Of a DNA stretch of 64,000 nucleotides, positions 43,528 to 51,389 are shown in pieces (the first letter of the stretch is position 1; every line of letters begins with the position of its first letter). Made by a program: the position numbers and the translations under genes. This stretch comes from JAFGSI01 sp041287425 (GTDB lineage Bacteria; Chloroflexota; Anaerolineae; Anaerolineales; Villigracilaceae): the NCBI GenBank assembly GCA_041287425.1, contig JBEULG010000032.1, forward strand, positions 3,604-67,603, read 5' to 3'. The notes beneath the pieces were generated by a model. That model saw only the letters and a list, made by a program, of their open reading frames with translations. It was not told the DNA's origin and did no database searches.

Positions 43528-46290
43528 ATGGCGAAAAAATGGGTTTATCTTTTCGAAGAAGTTGCTGAAGCCGAGAAGTACGCCGGCTCGTGGGAAGGCG
43601 TGCGCGGTCTCTTGGGCGGCAAAGGCTCCGGCCTGGCCGACATGACCCGCGCCGGGGTCCCGGTGCCGCCCGGCTTCACGGTCACGACCGAGGCGTGCAA
43701 CGAATTCCGCAAGAGCGGCCAATTCCCGGCCGGCATGTGGGAGCAGGAACTGGAAGCGCTCAAAGTGGTTGAGCAGAAGACCGGCAAGAAGTTCGGCGAC
43801 CCGAACAACCCGCTGCTGGTTTCCTGCCGCTCCGGCGCTAAATTTTCCATGCCGGGTATGATGAACACCATCCTCAATATTGGCATGAATGACGAGGTGG
43901 TCGAGGGGATGGCCAAACTGACCAACAATCCCCGCTTCGCCTGGGATTCGTACCGCCGCCTCATCGAGATGTTCGGCACCACCGTCTTCGGCCTGGAAGA
44001 CGAGGTCTTCGAGCATCCGATGGCCGAGTACAAGGCGCAGAAGGGTTACAAACTCGATACCGAGATGACCGCTGAGGATTGGAAGACCCTGGTCGGCATC
44101 TTCAAGGAAGCCTACAAGAAGGGCGTCGGCGCGGACTTCCCGCAGGATGTCTTCAAGCAACTCGAACTGGCCACCAAGGCCGTCTTTGAGTCCTGGATGG
44201 GCAAGCGCGCCATTGACTACCGCCGCGCCACCGGCATTTCCGATGACCTCGGCACGGCCGTCAACATCGTGACGATGGTCTTCGGCAACATGGGCGACGA
44301 CTCCGGCACGGGCGTGGCCTTCACCCGCAACCCCTCGACCGGCGAAAAGAAGATGATGGGCGAGTACCTGCTCAACGCCCAGGGCGAGGACGTGGTGGCC
44401 GGCATCCGCAACACCGACCCCATCGAACACATGGCCGAAGTCATGCCGGATGTCTATCGCCAGTTCATGGACATCGCCGACAAACTCGAAAAGCACTACA
44501 AGGACATGCAGGATGTCGAGTTCACCATCGAGCGCGGCAAACTGTGGATGCTCCAGACCCGCAACGGCAAACGCACCGCCAAGGCGGCAGTCAAGATTGC
44601 CGTGGATATGGCCAACGAAGGCCTGATTACGAAGGAAGAGGCCGTCCTGCGCGTCACCCCCGAAAACGTGGACTCGCTCCTCCACCCGCAGTTCGACGAG
44701 AAGGCCCTCAAGGAAGCCGAGAAGACCGGCACGTACCTGACCAAGGGCGTCAACGCCTCGCCGGGCGCGGCCGTCGGCCAGGTCTATTTCGATGCCGACA
44801 CCGCCGAGCGCATGGCGAAGGAAGAGAAACAGCAGGTCATCATGGTGCGCCCGTTCACCAAGCCGGATGACGTGCACGGCATGATTGCCTCCAAGGGCGT
44901 GCTGACCAGCGAAGGCGGCGCCACCTCCCACGCGGCAGTCGTCGCCCGCCAGTTCGGCATCCCCTGCGTGGTCGGCGCCAGCGAAATCAAGATTGACCTG
45001 GAGAAGCGCCAGATGACCATCGGCGAGAAGGTCGTCAAAGAGGGCGAGTGGATTTCCGTGGACGGCACCACCGGCAAGGTCTATGCCGGGCAGATTCCGA
45101 CCGTCTCCCCCAGCCTGGAAGAGCAGACCGAACTGATGACCCTCCTGCAATGGGCCGATGAAATCGCCGCCCGCCCCGACATCCGCACCCTGCCGAGCGG
45201 CGAAAAGAGCCGCGGCCTGATGGTCTGGGCCAACGCCGACTACCCCAAGGACGCCCGCCGCGCCCGCTCCTACGGCGCAGTCGGCATCGGTCTGTGCCGC
45301 ACCGAGCACATGTTCTTCGAACCGGAGCGCCTGCCCATCGTCCAGCGCATGATTCTGGCCGAGACCTCCGAGGAACGCACCAAAGCCCTCGATGAACTCC
45401 TGCCCTCCCAGCGCTCCGACTTCGACGGTCTGTTCGAGGCGATGAACGGCTACCCGGTCATCATCCGCCTGATTGACCCGCCGCTGCACGAGTTCATGCC
45501 CGACGAAGAGAAACTCCTCGAGGAGGTCATCACCCTGCGCGTCAAGGGCGGCGACCCGCAAGAACTGGCCGCCAAAGAGAAACTGCTGGCCGCCATCAAG
45601 GGGCTGCACGAGTCGAACCCGATGATGGGCCTGCGCGGCGTCCGCCTGAGCATTTACATGCCCGAAATCGTGGAAATGCAGGTGCGCGCCATCTTCGAGG
45701 CCGCCGCCGACTGCACCAAGCGCGGCATCGTGGTCAAGCCCGAAGTGATGATTCCGCTCACCGGCACGGTCAAGGAACTCGAATGGATTCAGCCGCGCCT
45801 GGAGCGCATCGCCTCCACCGTGATGGAGGAGAAGGGCGTCAAGTTCGACTACAAATTCGGCACGATGATTGAAATCCCGCGCGCCGCCGTCACCGCCGGC
45901 GAGATTGCCAAACTGGCGCAGTTCTTCTCCTTCGGCACCAACGACCTGACCCAGATGACCTTCGGCTACAGCCGCGACGACGCCGAGCGTAACTTCCTCG
46001 TCCTCTATGTCGAGCAGGGCATCCTGCCCAAGAATCCCTTCCAGACCCTCGACCGCGACGGCGTCGGCCGCCTGATGCAGTGGGCGGTCAACGAGGGCCG
46101 CAAGACCCGCCCCGACCTCGAGGTGGGCATCTGCGGCGAGCATGGCGGCGACCCCGACTCCATCGAGTGGTGTCACATCATCGGCAACAACTACGTCTCC
46201 TGCTCGCCCTTCCGTGTGCCGATTGCCCGCCTGGCCGCGGCGCACGTGGCGCTGAAGCACGCCGGCACAAAGATCGCCGAAGATAAGTAA
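43528..46290 (+). CDS. ppdK: Pyruvate, phosphate dikinase
   Basis: 920 residues. The N-terminal ATP-grasp domain begins KWVYLFEEV, with GGKGSGLADM and the signature SCRSGAKFSMPGMMNT. The swivelling phosphohistidine domain has the catalytic His in GGATSHAAVVARQFG. The C-terminal PEP/pyruvate barrel has the catalytic Cys in GICGEHGGDP. It interconverts pyruvate + ATP + Pi and PEP + AMP + PPi. GAAGGAGG precedes the ATG; a LacI/CcpA-like operator lies upstream. It is monocistronic with a very strong terminator. Confidence 0.98.
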   Translation: MAKKWVYLFEEVAEAEKYAGSWEGVRGLLGGKGSGLADMTRAGVPVPPGFTVTTEACNEFRKSGQFPAGMWEQELEALKVVEQKTGKKFGDPNNPLLVSCRSGAKFSMPGMMNTILNIGMNDEVVEGMAKLTNNPRFAWDSYRRLIEMFGTTVFGLEDEVFEHPMAEYKAQKGYKLDTEMTAEDWKTLVGIFKEAYKKGVGADFPQDVFKQLELATKAVFESWMGKRAIDYRRATGISDDLGTAVNIVTMVFGNMGDDSGTGVAFTRNPSTGEKKMMGEYLLNAQGEDVVAGIRNTDPIEHMAEVMPDVYRQFMDIADKLEKHYKDMQDVEFTIERGKLWMLQTRNGKRTAKAAVKIAVDMANEGLITKEEAVLRVTPENVDSLLHPQFDEKALKEAEKTGTYLTKGVNASPGAAVGQVYFDADTAERMAKEEKQQVIMVRPFTKPDDVHGMIASKGVLTSEGGATSHAAVVARQFGIPCVVGASEIKIDLEKRQMTIGEKVVKEGEWISVDGTTGKVYAGQIPTVSPSLEEQTELMTLLQWADEIAARPDIRTLPSGEKSRGLMVWANADYPKDARRARSYGAVGIGLCRTEHMFFEPERLPIVQRMILAETSEERTKALDELLPSQRSDFDGLFEAMNGYPVIIRLIDPPLHEFMPDEEKLLEEVITLRVKGGDPQELAAKEKLLAAIKGLHESNPMMGLRGVRLSIYMPEIVEMQVRAIFEAAADCTKRGIVVKPEVMIPLTGTVKELEWIQPRLERIASTVMEEKGVKFDYKFGTMIEIPRAAVTAGEIAKLAQFFSFGTNDLTQMTFGYSRDDAERNFLVLYVEQGILPKNPFQTLDRDGVGRLMQWAVNEGRKTRPDLEVGICGEHGGDPDSIEWCHIIGNNYVSCSPFRVPIARLAAAHVALKHAGTKIAEDK

Positions 46291-46295
46291 AGCCG

Positions 46296-46328
46296 GTAGG
46301 GCGAGAGATTCTCTCGCCCTACTTTTTT
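46296..46328 (+). terminator. Terminator of ppdK
   Basis: A 13-bp perfect inverted repeat (GTAGGGCGAGAGA / TCTCTCGCCCTAC) is followed by TTTTTT. Confidence 0.95.
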
Positions 46329-46336
46329 CGTTGGTG

Positions 46337-46358
46337 AGACAGGCCGGAAGGCCTGTCT
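46337..46358 (-). terminator. Hairpin after the DUF1684 gene
   Basis: AGACAGGCC and GGCCTGTCT form a 9-bp stem with a 4-nt loop, 15 nt downstream of the minus-strand DUF1684 stop codon. No T tract follows at once on the minus strand. Confidence 0.5.
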
Positions 46359-46373
46359 GCGCATTCAGTTGCT

Positions 46374-47216
46374 TCAGCGCATCAACTTCTTTTGATAGAT
46401 CATTTCCCCGGCCTCGACGGCCACAGGCAGGGTGTTTTCGGCTGGCGGCAGCGGACAGGTGGCAAAGTAGGTGTAGGCGCAGGGCGGGTTGTGGGTCAGA
46501 TTGAAATCGAGGACGACTTTGCCGCCGCGCGGCAGTTCGGCTTCGAGTTCGCGTCCGCCGCCGTAGGTGGTCTTGCCGTTGGTCTCGTCTTTGAAACTGA
46601 GGTAAATCCCCTTCTCGTCGCCGAGCACCTCCAGGCGGCATTCCTGGCCGTGCAGTTGGAAAGTGACATAGCCAATGTGCGGCATCTCGAAGGTGTTGCC
46701 TAGCACGTCGGTGATGGACAACGGGCGCGGTTCTTTGTAGGAGATGAAATCAGCCTCGATCCGATAGGCGGGATCGACGGGATAGTAGCGCAAGCCGGCG
46801 AAGTGCTTCCGTACCGGGTGTTCGGCGTCCCAGGTGCGCAGGAAGATGCGGTCGGCGCGCTGGATGACGACCATGATGTGATTGGCCAGCCTGAGAAAAT
46901 CGGTCGACTCCTCGGTGTCCATGCGGAGGGGGCGCTTGGGAAGCGGGCCCTCGTTGCAGGTCATGATCAGACCCTCGATGGGCTGCGCGGTCACCTTGCC
47001 GCTTTTCAGGATGAAAGCCCCCGCCTGGGGAGGAACCGCGTCTCCTGGCAGGTGAATGTCATTCTCAGGGGAACTCCCGAAGGTGTTTTTGCCCTCTCGC
47101 AGGGTGAACAGACCCGAAAGGGTCAGCCAGGAACGCTCGGTTTCGATCAAACGTCTTTCGCGGGCTTTGCGGGCACTTTCGATTTCGGCGGCGTAATTCA
47201 GGGGTTTGGTGGGCAT
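46374..47216 (-). CDS. DUF1684 domain protein
   Basis: 280 residues, no signal peptide. Family features are the N-terminal EIESARKARERRLIETERSW, LTLSGLFTLREGKNTFGS, an FHA-like short beta segment, and the C-terminal LDFNLTHNPPCAYTYFATCPLPPAENTLPVAVEAGE, which is the DUF1684 hallmark. Some members look like flavin- or metal-binding proteins, but no activity is established. Last gene of a four-gene minus-strand group with two peptidases and a lipoprotein. Confidence 0.85.
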   Translation of the reverse strand: MPTKPLNYAAEIESARKARERRLIETERSWLTLSGLFTLREGKNTFGSSPENDIHLPGDAVPPQAGAFILKSGKVTAQPIEGLIMTCNEGPLPKRPLRMDTEESTDFLRLANHIMVVIQRADRIFLRTWDAEHPVRKHFAGLRYYPVDPAYRIEADFISYKEPRPLSITDVLGNTFEMPHIGYVTFQLHGQECRLEVLGDEKGIYLSFKDETNGKTTYGGGRELEAELPRGGKVVLDFNLTHNPPCAYTYFATCPLPPAENTLPVAVEAGEMIYQKKLMR

Positions 47217-47257
47217 GGCTTGATTATATCTGATTCACGCGAATGTGGGAGCGTTTT

Positions 47258-48442
47258 TCAGCGCAAGATGAGCGCTGTTTGCGGAGGATGGAGAAATTCG
47301 GCGCCGTTTTCGGTGACGAGGACGTCTTCCTCCAGCCCCACATAACCGTAGCCCGGCACGGCCAGCCCCGGCTCGACGGTATAAACCTGACCAGCCTCGA
47401 GCAGGCCGAGCGGGGATTGGCCGTATTTTTCCCACAGTGGACCGAGCAGCGTGCCGCCGTCGTGGGCGGCGCGGCCCAGGCCGTGACCCGTTCCGTAGGG
47501 ATATTCTGGATAACCGGCGGCGGTGACCGTCTGGCGGGCAACCGAGTCGATCTCCACCCCGCGCCGCCCCGGACGCATGGCCTGCACGGCGTTTTGGATG
47601 GCGCGCACGACCGTCTCGAAGCCGCGTTGCACTTCGGGCGGCGCTTCGCGTTCGCCGGGGCGCAACAGATAGACCATGCGCTGAATGTCGGCACAATACT
47701 CCTCCTGCCGGACGCCGAAATCGAAGTGGACCAGGTGGCCGGGGGCGAGACGGATGTCGGTCGGGGCGGCGTGGCCGACGGGCGAATCGGGGCCGGCGTT
47801 GACGGCCGGGCAGTGTTCCCAATCCCAGGCCGGGGCCAGGCCGCGAGCGGTTATCTGTTCGTGCATGAAGTCGGCGACTTCTTTTTCGCTCAGTCCGGGT
47901 TTCAGGAAATCGAAGGTTTGGAGGAAAATCTCCTCGGTGGTTGCCACGGCCCGGCGGAGGCGCACTATTTCGGTGGGGGTCTTGCGGCTGCGCAGGGCGG
48001 CGATGACCGCCTCGGCGGAAATCAGGCGCTCGGCGAAGGGCGTGCCGGCCAGGTAGCCGACCAGGGTTTGGTACAGGCCATGGGTCAGGCCGTCGGCAAC
48101 CGGGTCGCTGAGCGAGGTGTTGATGGCGATTTGCTGAGGGTCAAGGCGCCGGAGGACGCGCAGCAGGTCGTCGCGAATCGACTGGTCGTAGCCAATGACC
48201 TCGTCGTAGGCCTCCAGGCGGCGGGCGGTGTCGGTTTCCAGGCGGCCGAGGATGGCGATGCGTTCGCCGCGGCGGCTCACAATCAGGGCCGAGTGCCAGG
48301 TCAGCGTCCGCCCGTAGATAAGCGGCAGGACGGGGTCTTCGACCGCGCTGGTCTCGCGGACGAAGGTCAGCCACAGGTCAATTTGCTTTTCCTGCAGGAT
48401 GGAAACGGCCTGTTCGACTTTTTCTTGAATGAGGGTTTTCAT
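47258..48442 (-). CDS. M24 family metallopeptidase (Xaa-Pro peptidase-like)
   Basis: 394 residues. An N-terminal creatinase-like domain (about 1-150) precedes the pita-bread domain. Metal ligands appear in order: Asp in HFDFGVRQ, Asp in YCADIQRM, His in GTGHGLGR, Glu in TVEPGLA and Glu in GLEEDVLV. It should hydrolyse Xaa-Pro or similar peptides in the cytoplasm. The start at 48442 is chosen because the lipoprotein gene ends 11 nt upstream. Probably cotranscribed with the S10 peptidase and lipoprotein genes. Confidence 0.9.
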   Translation of the reverse strand: MKTLIQEKVEQAVSILQEKQIDLWLTFVRETSAVEDPVLPLIYGRTLTWHSALIVSRRGERIAILGRLETDTARRLEAYDEVIGYDQSIRDDLLRVLRRLDPQQIAINTSLSDPVADGLTHGLYQTLVGYLAGTPFAERLISAEAVIAALRSRKTPTEIVRLRRAVATTEEIFLQTFDFLKPGLSEKEVADFMHEQITARGLAPAWDWEHCPAVNAGPDSPVGHAAPTDIRLAPGHLVHFDFGVRQEEYCADIQRMVYLLRPGEREAPPEVQRGFETVVRAIQNAVQAMRPGRRGVEIDSVARQTVTAAGYPEYPYGTGHGLGRAAHDGGTLLGPLWEKYGQSPLGLLEAGQVYTVEPGLAVPGYGYVGLEEDVLVTENGAEFLHPPQTALILR

Positions 48443-48453
48443 GTAGTCCTTTC

Positions 48454-49266
48454 TTAGGGCGGCGGCCAGGGGATGGCGACGGGGGTCGTGTAGCCGTGTT
48501 TTTCGACCGCGTACAGATTGCCGTAGGACGGATAGGCGCACCCGGCCTGGTCGGTGATGGTATAACTGGTAACGTACTGGTTGGTCAGCGTTCCCTCGCC
48601 GACGGTGAACCACACGTAAGCGCCATTCTGACAAACGTAGGCTTCGATGAAGTAGCCGCGGTCGTCATCTTCCGTCATCCAGACCGAATCCCAGGAGATG
48701 GTGACCTGGTCGCCATTGCGCACCGCCTGGACGTTGGTCGGTGGCCCGTAGAGGGCGCTCGGCCCTGGCATGTTGACGTTGGCGTGGGCGACGTAGCGGA
48801 TGCGGGTGATGTCGCCCGTCACAGTCACTACGGAGGGCGAAACCCAACAGAAATAGGAGAGTTTGTCGAAGCGGACCTGCAGCCAGTTGCTGTTCTGATA
48901 GCGGCCGCGCACCGTGCCGGTATCGCCCTGGTAGAGGTCGGCGGCGTGCAGGTAGGCAATCGAGGGCCCGTAGCGGCAATGCGCCTGGGCCACGCTGACC
49001 ACCACTGCAGGGAAGTCGAAGGTGGGGGAGGGGGTGATGGTCGGCGTGGGGGTTTCGGTAGGCGTCGGCGTGATGGTTGGCGTGAGGGTGGAGGTAAACG
49101 TCGGCGTGGGGGTGCGGGTGGAGGTGAATGTCGCCGTCCAGGCGGCGGCGGTGGCGGTGCGGGCTGTAGCGGTCTGTGTGGCCTGCTCTGCAGGGCTGGG
49201 GCCGCAGGCGGCGAGGAAGAGTGAAAAACAGAAAACTACCGGTAATACATGGATGCGGAAACTCAT
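48454..49266 (-). CDS. Lipoprotein with SH3-like and Fn3-like domains
   Basis: 270 residues. Signal peptide with lipobox LAAC (FLFLAACGPS-type end), so the mature protein is anchored by a lipidated cysteine. A Thr/Pro-rich spacer (about 30-82, TPTPTFTSTLTPTITPTPTE) lifts the folded part from the membrane. Residues about 88-150 look like a bacterial SH3 domain (VAQAHCRYGPSIAYLH, GRYQNSNWLQVRF) and the C-terminal 110 residues like a fibronectin-type beta sandwich. ATG 49266 is used because the signal peptide begins there and GAGGGAAC precedes it. Surface binding protein of unknown ligand. Confidence 0.82.
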   Translation of the reverse strand: MSFRIHVLPVVFCFSLFLAACGPSPAEQATQTATARTATAAAWTATFTSTRTPTPTFTSTLTPTITPTPTETPTPTITPSPTFDFPAVVVSVAQAHCRYGPSIAYLHAADLYQGDTGTVRGRYQNSNWLQVRFDKLSYFCWVSPSVVTVTGDITRIRYVAHANVNMPGPSALYGPPTNVQAVRNGDQVTISWDSVWMTEDDDRGYFIEAYVCQNGAYVWFTVGEGTLTNQYVTSYTITDQAGCAYPSYGNLYAVEKHGYTTPVAIPWPPP

Positions 49267-49324
49267 TTTGTTTTGTTCCCTCCGCGGTGAACAATCAGAA
49301 AATTCTCTGCCGGCCTGGGGCTTT

Positions 49325-50803
49325 TTATGGAATGGCACTCTGGATGAACTTCGTTAATTCGTTTTTGATGCGCTCCAGGGAGGGCCGGTGGATGTACATC
49401 ATGTGTCCGGCCTCATAGTAACTCATGCTGACGTTGCCGCGCAGTTCCGGCTCCAGTTCGAGGCGGTTGAAGGTGTATTCGGTGGCCAGGTAGGGCGTGG
49501 CCAGGTCGTAGTATCCGTTGGCCACATGCACCTTGAGATGTGGGTTGGCGCACATGGCGTGACGCAGCGTCTCGGCGACGTTGACGTAGCGGTTCTGGTG
49601 GTCGGCATACGACCAGGGCCAGACCTTGGGGTTGAGAATCTCGTAAGGCAGGTCGGACTCGAATTTGAGTTCATTGCGGACGTAATCGTAGAGCGCGGCG
49701 GTGTAGGGCCCCATGATGGCGTCCATGCTGGGGTCGGATTCGCAGAATTCGCCCGCCGCGTCGCGGTCCATGCCCAGGAAGCGGCTGTCGAGGCGACCAA
49801 CGGTGCGGCGGCGGTCGCGCAGCAATTCCTTGCAGAAGCGGTAGATGACCGGCCGCAGGTTGGTCTGCTCGACGTATTCCCGGCGCAGACCGGTGTAACG
49901 TGCCAGCCGCTCGGCGATGAGCCTGTGTTGGCGCTTGCTCAACGCCGCGCCTTTTGCCAGGGCGGCGGCGTATTCGCCGAAGGCAAATTTTTCCACTTCG
50001 GCCAGGAATGCCTTCAGCGGCCTGCGGCTGCGGACTTTGCCGTGATAGCGCGCCGTGGCGGCGTAGGTGGGCAGGAAGAGAACGTACGGCAGGTCATTGC
50101 CCGGCTCGAATTCCAGTGTGCTGAAATCCAGCACTGCCGAGACGAGCATGAGACCGTTCAGGTACAGGCCGTGCCGCTCCTGCAAATAACCGGAAAGGCC
50201 GGCGGCGCGGGTCGTGCCGTAGGATTCGCCGATCAGGAATTTGGGCGAGAGCCAGCGCCCGTAGCGGGTGGTGAACAGGCGGATGAAGTCTCCGACCGAC
50301 TCGATGTCTTTCTTGAAATCGTGGAACTCTTTGGCTTTCTGCCCCTCCACCGGACGCGAGTAGCCGGTGCTGACCGGGTCAATGAACACCAGGTCGGTGA
50401 CATCGAGCAGGGAGAACTGGTTGTCGGTCAGGCCGTAGGGCGGGGGCAGGAGCGCGCCGGCGTCGCCCATGACCACGCGCTGGGGTCCGAGCAGGCCGAG
50501 ATGCAGCCAGACGGACGAGGAGCCCGGCCCGCCGTTGAACGAAAAGGTCAGCGGGCGCTTGGATTTGTCCTCGACGCCATCTTTCGTGTAGGCAACAAAG
50601 AAGAAGGAGGCTTTTGGCTTCTCGCCCTCGGACTCCTTCTCGCGGTCGGGGGTCTCTTCTTTCAGCACCATTGTCCCGGCAATGACGGTGTAGGCAATCT
50701 CCTGCCCGCTGATGACCACCTTGTGCTTGGTCTCGACCAGGTTGTCCTTCGGTTCGGGCTTCTTTTCTTCGGCTTTCTTTTCTTCGGGCTTGGGTTCGCT
50801 CAT
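49325..50803 (-). CDS. S10 family serine carboxypeptidase, cytoplasmic form
   Basis: 492 residues. Oxyanion-hole segment FSFNGGPGSSSVW, nucleophile in IGESYGTTR, Asp in NGYYDLATP and His in AGHMMYIH match the S10 carboxypeptidase family. The N-terminus is a highly charged Lys/Glu/Pro stretch (EEKKAEEKKPEPKD) rather than a signal peptide, so the protein appears cytoplasmic, unlike fungal and plant S10 enzymes. First gene of the S10-lipoprotein-M24-DUF1684 group. Confidence 0.93.
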   Translation of the reverse strand: MSEPKPEEKKAEEKKPEPKDNLVETKHKVVISGQEIAYTVIAGTMVLKEETPDREKESEGEKPKASFFFVAYTKDGVEDKSKRPLTFSFNGGPGSSSVWLHLGLLGPQRVVMGDAGALLPPPYGLTDNQFSLLDVTDLVFIDPVSTGYSRPVEGQKAKEFHDFKKDIESVGDFIRLFTTRYGRWLSPKFLIGESYGTTRAAGLSGYLQERHGLYLNGLMLVSAVLDFSTLEFEPGNDLPYVLFLPTYAATARYHGKVRSRRPLKAFLAEVEKFAFGEYAAALAKGAALSKRQHRLIAERLARYTGLRREYVEQTNLRPVIYRFCKELLRDRRRTVGRLDSRFLGMDRDAAGEFCESDPSMDAIMGPYTAALYDYVRNELKFESDLPYEILNPKVWPWSYADHQNRYVNVAETLRHAMCANPHLKVHVANGYYDLATPYLATEYTFNRLELEPELRGNVSMSYYEAGHMMYIHRPSLERIKNELTKFIQSAIP

Positions 50804-50915
50804 GGCAATTTCCTTTCGGCTCGATTATAAAGCAAAGCGGCCACCTCGACATCCCTTTGACATTTCTCCATTCCTCGCTTATAGTTCGGTTAATCTTATT
50901 CTCACGGAGGAATTC

Positions 50916-51344
50916 ATGTTTGCAATCGGCATTCTCGAAGAAACGCACGGCGGCTCGGAACTGGCCTGGCTGCTGTGGGTGGCGCTGGGCTTCTTCGCCC
51001 TGATGGTCGTCGTCGGCTGGCTGGTGAGCCGCAACCGCAAGCCAGAGGCAGAGCCGGTTCATGCACATCATGAGCATCATGAAGCACACGCCGTCGAAGA
51101 TGACCTGGTCAGTTTGGAGGGCATCGGCCCGAAAGTGGCCCAGGTGCTCAAGGAAGCCGGTATCACCACCTTTGCCGCCCTGGCCGAGGCAGATGCGGCC
51201 AAAGTGCAGGAAATCCTGAACGCCGCCGGCTTGCAGATGATGAATCCGGAGGGCTGGATCGAGCAGGCCAAACTGGCTGCCAAAGGGGATACAGAAGGCC
51301 TGGCCAGGTTGCAGGCCGAACTCAAGGGCGGACGGCGGGCATAG
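50916..51344 (+). CDS. Membrane-anchored helix-hairpin-helix protein
   Basis: 142 residues. A short N-terminus and one membrane helix (WLLWVALGFFALMVVVGWLV) are followed by a His/Glu-rich linker (HAHHEHHEAHA) and a helix-hairpin-helix pair (LEGIGPKVAQVLKEAGITTF, then ALAEADAAKVQEILNAAG). HhH domains usually bind nucleic acid backbones, here held at the membrane; the His-rich linker might bind metal. GGAGG lies 5 nt before the ATG. Divergent from the S10 gene; ends at a strong terminator. Confidence 0.78.
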   Translation: MFAIGILEETHGGSELAWLLWVALGFFALMVVVGWLVSRNRKPEAEPVHAHHEHHEAHAVEDDLVSLEGIGPKVAQVLKEAGITTFAALAEADAAKVQEILNAAGLQMMNPEGWIEQAKLAAKGDTEGLARLQAELKGGRRA

Positions 51345-51351
51345 AAACGAA

Positions 51352-51386
51352 ACCGGCGCACCCTTTCGGGGTGCGCCGGTCATTTT
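51352..51386. terminator. Bidirectional terminator between HhH and ATPase genes
   Basis: ACCGGCGCACCC pairs with GGGTGCGCCGGT (12 bp, small loop), followed by CATTTTTTGC on the plus strand. It lies between converging genes. Confidence 0.92.
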
Positions 51387-51389
51387 TTG

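Noticed and set aside
43507..46641. 1044-codon open frame antisense to ppdK
   Set aside because: Shadow of the ppdK codon pattern; Gly/Asp/Val-rich with no motifs, while ppdK carries complete catalytic motifs.
49022..49357. Val/Gly-rich plus-strand ORF opposite the lipoprotein gene
   Set aside because: It is the complement of the Thr/Pro-rich spacer (GGGGTxGG runs) and has no other features.
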